Below the pieces are notes generated by a model. It was not told where the DNA came from. It saw nothing but the letters and a program-made list of their open reading frames with translations, and did not search any database. This document shows positions 7,469 to 12,418 of a stretch of DNA of 12,418 bases, in pieces. The stretch is taken from NCBI GenBank assembly GCA_040386295.1, contig JAZKFR010000147.1, positions 1 through 12,418 on the forward strand. The letters are read 5' to 3'. Made by a program: the position numbers and the translations under genes. Source of the DNA: JAZKFR01 sp040386295. GTDB taxonomy: Bacteria > Pseudomonadota > Gammaproteobacteria > Burkholderiales > Rhodocyclaceae. Position 1 is the stretch's first letter, and each line of letters starts with the position of its first letter.

Positions 7469-8010
7469 CAAAATAAATCATATAGTTATAAATTTTTACA
7501 GCCCAAAATAAGGTATGCAGTTGCTGTGCACTAGACGGTGTTCAGCAAGAAGTTAGACAGCACTACGAAGTAGGTGATGCAAGACGGTACAGCCCCCTTC
7601 GTTCGCGATGCAAGCCTGAAAACTGAGAACAAACTGATTGGATGGAACTGTCCGACAGACGGTGCGGATACAGCATTGCCGTTCCTGGCGCCACCCTTGC
7701 ACAGGAACAGCACTGACCAACTCATCAAGCCGACTGTTAGGAACGTGAGTTTCATCAAAGCCAACCAGCGCGGCCACACCAAATAGCTGAAGGTAGTGCG
7801 GTAATTCCCCAAAAATTAAATGTATAAAAACGTTTTCAGCATCCCAGGCTTTAAGGCCTTGACTTTAGCTGGCTAGCCGCCCGTGCGCCACGAATTATCC
7901 CAATCATTGCCCCATTGCGACATTGACTTAGCCTGACCAAAAATGACAGGGTACAATCGCGTGTCGCTCGAAATGCCACATTAATCATACTGAACTGGAT
8001 CAATCGTTAG
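7469..8010. other. 542-bp region with no confident gene
   Basis: Right after secA comes an AT-rich stretch (7469-7510) with no GC-rich hairpin, so no classical terminator is seen. At 7531-7812 a 93-codon minus-strand frame encodes a hydrophobic helix (W-L-A-L-M-K-L-T-F-L-T-V-G-L-M) but has no recognisable family, and two overlapping frames of about 70 codons are open on the plus strand and on the minus strand. None has a convincing ribosome binding site. It may be a decayed gene. A short palindrome CTGTC-C-GACAG sits at 7648-7658. From 7813 to 8010 the sequence holds only the leader of the methyltransferase gene. Confidence 0.4.
7952..7957 (+). promoter_or_regulatory. Candidate -10 box before the FkbM gene
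   Basis: TACAAT followed by CGCG lies 53 bases before the ATG. A TTGACT at 7923-7928 would be a good -35 box, but the 23-base spacer is too long for ordinary sigma-70 use, so only the -10 is proposed. Confidence 0.3.
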
Positions 8011-8793
8011 ATGGCAATCAAACTAAAGAAGTTTCTCAAGGCGTTCGCTAGAAGTGGCGACTACAATTTTGCTATAGATTTCGCGGGTGCTAGCCCCTCA
8101 GGTAGCACCTTACAAAAGATGAGGTGGAGGGGGAAAAACTATTACTACCGCACCAATACTAGTGACTCATTTGTTGCCTACGAGTGTATGTTGCACGGAA
8201 AGCGCAACGCATATCAATCTTCATTTCTTCCTCTTGCTGAGCGAGTTGAAACAATAGTAGATGTTGGCGCTAACGTAGGAGCCTCAGTGATGTTCTGGAA
8301 GGATTTGTACCCTGGTGCCACAATCCATTGCTTTGAGCCGATACCTGCGAACTTTGACGTTCTCAGAAAAAATTGTGAGGGACTCTCAAATGTCACGCCA
8401 CACAATCAAGCGTTAGGCGATAGCCTTGGTTCTATAGAGTTCATTCATTCGCCTGGCGCAGGGAATGAAGGTGGATGGAGCGTATTTCAACGGGGCGCCA
8501 CGGGTACCGAGAAAAGGCTCTCAATTCCTATCTTCAAGAGCGGTGATCGCTTAGCTGAGCTTGGTTTATCCAAAATTGATATCTTGAAAATTGATACTGA
8601 AGGTGCTGAGAGTATGATCGTCAAGGGATTGGGAGATGCCTTGCTCTCAAAGACCTCATACATTTGTGGCGAGTTGCACGGGGAGCGGGATTTTGAGCTC
8701 TTGGATTATCTAGAAAGCAGTGGCTTTCAAATTGGGGTCAAGAAGCAGGTTAGCTCTGTGCTCTTCAATTTTGAAGCTATGCGTAAGTCTTGA
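8011..8793 (+). CDS. FkbM-family SAM-dependent methyltransferase
   Basis: The 260-residue product is a class I S-adenosylmethionine methyltransferase of the FkbM (Methyltransf_21) family, whose members usually O-methylate sugars or other small hydroxylated substrates. Seen: SAM-binding motif I V-D-V-G-A-N-V-G at residues 83-90, the acidic F-E-P at 108-110 ending strand 2, N-V-T-P-H-N-Q-A-L-G at 127-136, and the family signature K-I-D-T-E-G-A-E at 193-200. No transmembrane segment or signal peptide is evident. Base composition and codon use (many A/T-ending codons) differ from secA and argJ, suggesting horizontal origin. The ATG has only a weak ribosome site. No glycosyltransferase or polysaccharide gene is nearby, so the substrate is unknown. 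FkbM genes commonly sit in surface-glycan clusters; a lone copy here is unusual. Confidence 0.87.
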   Translation: MAIKLKKFLKAFARSGDYNFAIDFAGASPSGSTLQKMRWRGKNYYYRTNTSDSFVAYECMLHGKRNAYQSSFLPLAERVETIVDVGANVGASVMFWKDLYPGATIHCFEPIPANFDVLRKNCEGLSNVTPHNQALGDSLGSIEFIHSPGAGNEGGWSVFQRGATGTEKRLSIPIFKSGDRLAELGLSKIDILKIDTEGAESMIVKGLGDALLSKTSYICGELHGERDFELLDYLESSGFQIGVKKQVSSVLFNFEAMRKS

Positions 8794-8890
8794 GCGCCAC
8801 CGCTCGCCACGATATTACGCACTCGTTATTCAAAAAAATTTTCTTGTCATAACTATTTGAATATATGAAGCATACTAATATTCGGTGGCA

Positions 8891-8920
8891 TATAAGCATT
8901 GCCACGGCAAATTAAACTGA
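8891..8920 (+). pseudogene. Orphan copy of the secA 3' end
   Basis: Ten in-frame codons read Y-K-H-C-H-G-K-L-N-stop, identical to the last nine residues and stop of SecA (7439-7468). Of 30 bases, 26 match, with a run of 14 identical bases (8894-8907 versus 7442-7455). All four differences are synonymous third-position changes (tat/tac, ggc/gga, aaa/aag, aac/aat). No further SecA coding sequence can be traced upstream. It is not expressible as a gene; it is interpreted as the displaced tail of a slightly different secA allele. Confidence 0.75.
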
Positions 8921-8948
8921 ATAAACAAATTCAAGCCACCGCTACGAC

Positions 8949-9090
8949 AAGACCTCTGCACAACTGTCGCGAGCACCCCAAAGGCAAGGCGCCTGGAACG
9001 CAGGAACCGGAGTTTACTTAGCGTAAATGGGGATTCCGAGTGTCGCGCAACGCAGAATTTGGGGTGCGCAGTAGGTTGTACAGAGATCTC
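8949..9090. mobile_element. MITE-like palindromic element with possible 5-bp target duplication
   Basis: The 142-bp element has imperfect terminal inverted repeats: AAGACCTCTGCACAAC at 8949-8964, against the reverse complement of 9075-9090 (GAGATCTCTGTACAAC), 13 of 16 matching. Inside, GCACCCCAAA (8973-8982) pairs perfectly with TTTGGGGTGC (9058-9067), and a central small hairpin TTTAC/GTAAA is at 9013-9027. Direct copies of ACGAC flank it at 8944-8948 and 9091-9095, compatible with a 5-bp target-site duplication. It encodes no protein, so a parent transposase elsewhere would have to move it. Such GC-rich palindromic intergenic repeats are common in Proteobacteria; I cannot name this family. 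Confidence 0.6.
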
Positions 9091-9172
9091 ACGACCAGGC
9101 AAAGCTCAGCGCTAACACCGCAAGGTGCTCGTTTTTCAGGCGAATGAAATAAGCCTCTGTTTCAGGATTTAT

Positions 9173-10423
9173 ATGACCGTCAAGTACACAACGCCCAAGG
9201 CAGAAGCCCTGTTCCCCATTCCCGGCGTGCGCCTTGGTGTCGCCGAAGCCGGCATACGCAAAGCGAATCGGCGCGACCTGTGCCTGATCGCGCTCGATCC
9301 CGGCGCGCGGGTTGCGGGCGTATTCACACAAAATCGCTTCTGCGCCGCGCCGGTGCAACTGTGCCGCCAGCACCTGGCAAAGCAAGGCGAAGCTAGCAAT
9401 CAAATTCGCGCCTTACTGATCAACACCGGCATTGCCAACGCAGGCACCGGAGCGCAAGGCCTAGAAGCCGCCGAACAAAGCTGCGCTGGACTCGCCGAGC
9501 TACTCGCTGTACGCCGCGAGCAGATTCTCCCCTTCTCCACAGGCGTCATTCTCGAACCGCTGCCTGTTGACCGCCTGCGCGCCGGCCTGCCCGCCTGCCT
9601 GGCCGACCTCAAAGCAGACGGCTGGCACGCTGCCGCCCACGCCATCATGACCACCGACACGGTAGCCAAGGCCGCATCGCGCCGTGTCGACATCAACGGC
9701 ACAACGATCAGCCTGACCGGCATGAGCAAAGGCGCCGGCATGATCAAACCGAATATGGCCACGATGCTCGGCTTCATCGCCACCGACGCCGACATCGCAC
9801 AGCCTCTGCTACAACAGCTGCTAGAAGAAGCGGCCGATCAATCGTTTAACTGCATCAGCGTTGATGGCGACACCTCGACCAACGACTCCTTCATCTTGAT
9901 CGCCAGCGGTCAGAGCGGAGCACACTTCGCCAACGCCGACAGCCCCGGTTATGCCACGCTGCGCGCCGCTGTCATCAGCCTCGCCTTAGAGCTAGCGCAA
10001 GCCATCGTGCGCGACGGTGAGGGAGCGACCAAGTTCATCAGCGTGCTCGTCGAAGGCGGACAGGATCGCCAAGAATGCAAACGTGTGGCCTATGCCATCG
10101 CCCATTCCCCGCTCGTCAAAACAGCGTTTTTTGCGAGCGACCCAAACCTTGGCCGCATCCTAGCCGCCATTGGCTACGCCGAAATCGAAGCGCTCGACGT
10201 AGCTACCCTCCGCGTCTGGCTAGCCAGTGGCGACGAACAAATTCTGGTCGCCGCACAAGGTGGACGCGCGCAGAGCTACCAAGAAGCCGACGGCGCACGC
10301 ATCATGCAGCGCCCCGAAATCACCATCCGCGTCGACCTAGCGCGTGGCACTGCCAGCGGCGCGGTCTACACCTGCGATCTGTCTTATGACTACGTCAAAA
10401 TCAACGCCGACTACCGCAGCTAA
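9173..10423 (+). CDS. argJ: Bifunctional ornithine acetyltransferase / N-acetylglutamate synthase ArgJ
   Basis: ArgJ transfers the acetyl group from N-acetylornithine to glutamate in the cyclic arginine pathway, and bifunctional forms also use acetyl-CoA. Seen in the 416-residue product: P-G-V-R-L-G-V-A-E-A-G-I-R-K at 17-30, the oxyanion-hole segment F-S-T-G-V-I at 121-126 (Thr123-Gly124), the self-cleavage site K-P-N-M-A-T-M-L-G at 192-200 with cleavage expected between Ala196 and nucleophile Thr197, D-G-E-G-A-T-K-F in the beta chain, and the family ending I-N-A-D-Y-R-S. The frame stays open upstream to a GTG at 9125, but the ATG at 9173 fits the family length and has AGGA at 9164-9167. Mono- versus bifunctionality cannot be decided from motifs. 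It overlaps the next gene. Confidence 0.96.
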   Translation: MTVKYTTPKAEALFPIPGVRLGVAEAGIRKANRRDLCLIALDPGARVAGVFTQNRFCAAPVQLCRQHLAKQGEASNQIRALLINTGIANAGTGAQGLEAAEQSCAGLAELLAVRREQILPFSTGVILEPLPVDRLRAGLPACLADLKADGWHAAAHAIMTTDTVAKAASRRVDINGTTISLTGMSKGAGMIKPNMATMLGFIATDADIAQPLLQQLLEEAADQSFNCISVDGDTSTNDSFILIASGQSGAHFANADSPGYATLRAAVISLALELAQAIVRDGEGATKFISVLVEGGQDRQECKRVAYAIAHSPLVKTAFFASDPNLGRILAAIGYAEIEALDVATLRVWLASGDEQILVAAQGGRAQSYQEADGARIMQRPEITIRVDLARGTASGAVYTCDLSYDYVKINADYRS

Positions 10424-11414
10424 GCCAGAGCCCGCTGCCGAAACAAAGCAAGCAGCCTTGGCACGCGCTGACGCTACGTGTGCTGAGACAACCCAATCCG
10501 CCGCAGACTGCGCGAATTCTTTGTTCGACGCCCTGATCATCGGCGGCGGTTCGGCTGGCGCCTCGTGCGCCCTGTGGCTCAAATTGCTCGGCCTCAATCC
10601 CTGCATTATTGAGCGCAACGACCGCCTAGGCGGACTGCAAGCCGACAGTCCCTATCTCAACCCTTGGATCGTCAGCAGTCGGCCGCAAGCAGGCAGCGCC
10701 ATTGCCGCAGAAATGCAGCACAACATCCTGACGCAAGGCATCGCCTGCCGCTTTTCCGAAACAGTTCGCAGGCTCGAAAAAAACACACAAGGCTTCACTG
10801 TGCATAGCGCAAACGGCAACAAACTGAGGGGCAAAACCCTAGTTCTCGCCAGCGGTGTGCGCCCCGTTTCGGGCAACCTAAACGCCACACCCCGTCTGCT
10901 GATCGGCCCGAGCGCACGCATTGCACAGCACAATTTTGCCGGGCAAAGCGTCGCCATTCTCGGCGGCGGCGACAACGCCTTTGAGCATTACCTCCTAATC
11001 AAAGCCACCTCAGCAAGCCAAAATGGCACAGAGAACGGCAACGTAGCCGCCGCCAAAATCACCCTTTTTGCCCGCTCAATACGCGCCCGCCAAGCCTTCC
11101 GTGCGCAAATCCCCGACTGCGACATTCAGCTTGGCGAATACCAAGTCTGCGCCGAACAAAACAGCGTAAACCACCAACACTACGACTGGATTCTCGTCAT
11201 GTACGGCTGGACACCCGAACTCAACTACGCCCAAGAGCTAGGCCTAGCGCGCGACGAACGAGGCTTTTTACGCACAGACACCCACTGCCAAACCAGCGTG
11301 CCAGGCATTTACGCCATCGGCGAAGTCACCCAAAGAATGCACCCCTGCTGCGTCACCGCCATGGCCGACGGCGTCGTTGCCGCCAAAGCAATCGAACGCA
11401 CCCTGATCGGCTAA
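10386..11414 (+). CDS. Thioredoxin-reductase-fold FAD/NAD(P)-dependent oxidoreductase lacking CxxC
   Basis: The 342-residue product has a two-dinucleotide-fold flavoprotein layout. Seen: FAD motif D-A-L-I-I-G-G-G-S-A-G-A-S around residues 48-60, a NAD(P)H-type motif A-I-L-G-G-G-D-N-A-F-E at about 190-200, and the second FAD motif G-I-Y-A-I-G-E-V at about 307-314 followed by the thioredoxin-reductase-like tail A-D-G-V-V-A-A-K-A-I-E. The redox CxxC pair expected between the FAD halves is absent; the only close cysteines are adjacent (321-322). It may therefore reduce a small molecule, quinone or ferredoxin rather than thioredoxin. The first ~45 residues are low-complexity and the start is uncertain: ATG 10386 overlaps argJ by 38 bases, the frame extends to GTG 10344, and TTG codons follow at 10458 and 10521. 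Coupling with argJ is likely. Confidence 0.78.
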   Translation: MTTSKSTPTTAAKPEPAAETKQAALARADATCAETTQSAADCANSLFDALIIGGGSAGASCALWLKLLGLNPCIIERNDRLGGLQADSPYLNPWIVSSRPQAGSAIAAEMQHNILTQGIACRFSETVRRLEKNTQGFTVHSANGNKLRGKTLVLASGVRPVSGNLNATPRLLIGPSARIAQHNFAGQSVAILGGGDNAFEHYLLIKATSASQNGTENGNVAAAKITLFARSIRARQAFRAQIPDCDIQLGEYQVCAEQNSVNHQHYDWILVMYGWTPELNYAQELGLARDERGFLRTDTHCQTSVPGIYAIGEVTQRMHPCCVTAMADGVVAAKAIERTLIG

Positions 11415-11611
11415 ACCAAGCTAGCGCGTCCATCCCAGCGCAGCGAGACTCGCTCACAACGCAGCATCTGTGATACAAAGAAACGTCGCAGCGAACAGCA
11501 AAGGCCAGGATCAGACGCTCCTAGTCAGCGCAAACCGTCAAGCGTCAGCAAACATTTCTGATCATTCGCCTAAGCGTCACCACCGCGCTTGGGCAAAACA
11601 CCCCACCACAC

Positions 11612-11617
11612 AAGGAG
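11612..11617 (+). promoter_or_regulatory. Ribosome binding site of the phasin gene
   Basis: AAGGAG six bases before the ATG at 11624, a near-consensus Shine-Dalgarno that supports strong translation of an abundant granule protein. Confidence 0.8.
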
Positions 11618-11623
11618 CAAACC

Positions 11624-12148
11624 ATGAGTCAGAACCAATTTGAGCAACTCGCTAACAGCCAAAAAGCACAAACCGAAATCATGCTGAAACTCGTGCGCAC
11701 CGCCTTCCACGGCATGGAACAACTCGCCACGATCAACCTCAGCACCAGCCGTGAACTCTTCAACAGCAACGTAGCGCACACGCAAAAACTGCTCAACACA
11801 CAAGACCCAAAAGCCCTGCTACAACTCAACAGCGCCATGGTGCAACCCAACCTCGACAAATTACTCGCCTACTCGCGCAGCCTGTACGAACTCTCCGCCA
11901 CCCTGCAAACCGAAGTCAGCACCCTACTCGGCACGCAATACAAAACGCTCAGCGAAAAAGCCAAAAGCACCCCCCCCATCGGCAGCGAGTTCTTCTCCAA
12001 CGCCGTTAAACAAGTCGTCGAAGCCTCAAACCAGGTCTATGACAACGTGCGCCTGATGAACCAACAAGTCACCGAAATGGCCACCAACCACATCCAATCA
12101 AACGCCAGCGCAACAGCCCAAGCCGCCGCCGCAACTAAGCGCAAATAA
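11624..12148 (+). CDS. phaP: Phasin, polyhydroxyalkanoate granule-associated protein
   Basis: Phasins coat cytoplasmic polyhydroxyalkanoate granules and control their number and size. The 174-residue product is almost wholly helical and amphipathic, without cysteine, signal peptide or membrane segment. Seen: M-S-Q-N-Q-F-E-Q-L at the N-terminus, a helical core F-H-G-M-E-Q-L-A-T-I-N-L-S-T-S-R-E-L-F near residues 28-46 of the kind shared by the betaproteobacterial phasin family, a second long helix around 80-140, and an Ala/Lys-rich tail ending A-A-A-A-T-K-R-K. Length and composition fit PhaP-type proteins. It is separated from the oxidoreductase gene by 209 bp, and a stable hairpin follows, so it is probably its own transcription unit. 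No PHA synthase gene is in the window. Confidence 0.88.
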   Translation: MSQNQFEQLANSQKAQTEIMLKLVRTAFHGMEQLATINLSTSRELFNSNVAHTQKLLNTQDPKALLQLNSAMVQPNLDKLLAYSRSLYELSATLQTEVSTLLGTQYKTLSEKAKSTPPIGSEFFSNAVKQVVEASNQVYDNVRLMNQQVTEMATNHIQSNASATAQAAAATKRK

Positions 12149-12164
12149 GCCGCACTGCGCCCGA

Positions 12165-12209
12165 CTCAGAGCTTTTTGGTGCACTTTTTGGTGCACAGAA
12201 AGCTCTGAG
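12165..12209 (+). terminator. Nested hairpin after the phasin gene, terminator-like
   Basis: An 11-bp perfect stem, CTCAGAGCTTT (12165-12175) with AAAGCTCTGAG (12199-12209), encloses a second 6-bp stem made by two GTGCAC palindromes (12179-12184 and 12191-12196) around a 6-base loop. The inner part is a perfect tandem repeat of TTTTTGGTGCAC (12173-12184, 12185-12196). The stem is strong and starts 16 bases after the phasin stop. No U-tract follows, so it may act by stabilising the mRNA end or need Rho. Confidence 0.55.
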
Positions 12210-12325
12210 GCACACCCAGAAACACAAAAAAATTGCCGAGCGCAACACATCCGGCAACAAACCAACAGCCAAGCGCAGAAGATGCGCTGAATCAGCCCCT
12301 CACCCCGCCGTTACGCAGAACCCAC

Positions 12326-12377
12326 AAAATCAATGGAAAATCAATGGGGTCAGAGTCAGTTGATCTTGATTAAGATC
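12326..12377. repeat. Short tandem repeat and REP/RAYT-like end motif
   Basis: AAAATCAATGG occurs twice in perfect tandem (12326-12336, 12337-12347) and runs into GGGGTCAGAGTCAG, a string I associate from memory with REP-like repeats near RAYT transposases. A perfect hairpin GATCTT-gatt-AAGATC follows (12362-12377). The window ends 41 bases later, so any linked gene is not visible. Confidence 0.4.
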
Positions 12378-12418
12378 CAAAGCGACTAACGGCATGCTCA
12401 CCAAGATTTGCTTTTCTT

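Larger units (their letters stand above)
7469..8890. mobile_element. Probable accessory insertion at the 3' end of secA
   Basis: This 1.4-kb segment lies between the secA stop codon and a second copy of the secA 3' end (8891-8920). It holds one confident gene, the FkbM methyltransferase, and otherwise noncoding-looking sequence. By eye its second half is clearly richer in A and T than secA and argJ. Bracketing by a duplicated gene end is the pattern left by elements that insert into the 3' end of a conserved gene and restore it. No integrase, transposase or terminal inverted repeat was found at its borders, so the mechanism is open: site-specific insertion with a lost integrase, or homologous exchange with a relative's DNA. 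The boundaries are inferred from the repeat. Confidence 0.45.
8794..9172. other. 379-bp region between the FkbM gene and argJ, no gene
   Basis: It contains an AT-rich stretch after the methyltransferase with an inverted repeat GAATAT (8859-8864) and ATATTC (8878-8883), then the orphan secA tail and the MITE-like element, both listed separately. The last 82 bases are the argJ leader, without an obvious promoter. A 75-codon minus-strand frame across 8875-9102 is an incidental reading of these repeats. Confidence 0.6.

Noticed and set aside
8796..8943. 9-bp direct repeat GCCACCGCT at 8796-8804 and 8935-8943, considered as insertion target duplication
   Set aside because: The positions do not match the borders set by the secA tails or the MITE-like ends, and such a length can arise by chance.
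9125..9172. Earlier GTG start for argJ
   Set aside because: It would add 16 residues not seen in the family; the ATG at 9173 has a ribosome site and gives the usual N-terminus.

Overview
The window looks like chromosomal DNA of a betaproteobacterium. The SecA N-terminus, the ArgJ ending (Y-V-K-I-N-A-D-Y-R-S), the polyhydroxyalkanoate phasin and the GC-rich codon use all fit. Order or genus cannot be fixed from sequence alone; something near Rhodocyclales or Nitrosomonadales is an inference. Nearly all is ordinary chromosomal gene content, with small accessory modules lodged between core genes.

Layout. Positions 109-2578 (minus strand) hold an exopolyphosphatase (ppx) followed by a RIO-type protein kinase. 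Positions 2760-3483 (minus strand) hold a complete FitAB/VapBC-type toxin-antitoxin cassette. Its promoter overlaps a perfect 10-bp inverted repeat with a 12-bp spacer, placed as expected for an autoregulatory operator. The plus strand then carries a BtuF-like substrate-binding-fold protein without a signal peptide (3646-4476), secA (4721-7468), argJ (9173-10423), a thioredoxin-reductase-fold flavoprotein overlapping argJ (10386-11414) and a phasin (11624-12148). A 17-bp nested hairpin follows the phasin, and the right edge has short repeats resembling the ends of REP/RAYT-type elements.

The most unusual stretch is between secA and argJ. The last nine codons and stop of secA are present a second time at 8891-8920, and all four base differences are synonymous. 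The two copies bracket about 1.4 kb (7469-8890) with a lone, more AT-rich FkbM-family methyltransferase gene and about 540 bp of unassigned DNA. I read this as an accessory insertion at the 3' end of secA that left or brought a second secA tail; no integrase is visible. Just beyond it lies a 142-bp MITE-like element (8949-9090) with 16-bp imperfect terminal inverted repeats, a second internal inverted repeat and a possible 5-bp target duplication (ACGAC).

The genes do not form one pathway. They cover polyphosphate turnover (ppx), protein phosphorylation (RIO), plasmid-like stability or stress (fitAB), possible corrinoid binding, protein export (secA), arginine biosynthesis (argJ) and carbon storage granules (phasin). 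I saw no CRISPR array, tRNA or rRNA. I found no convincing new multi-gene system; the novelty candidates are the secA-tail island and the MITE-like repeat.
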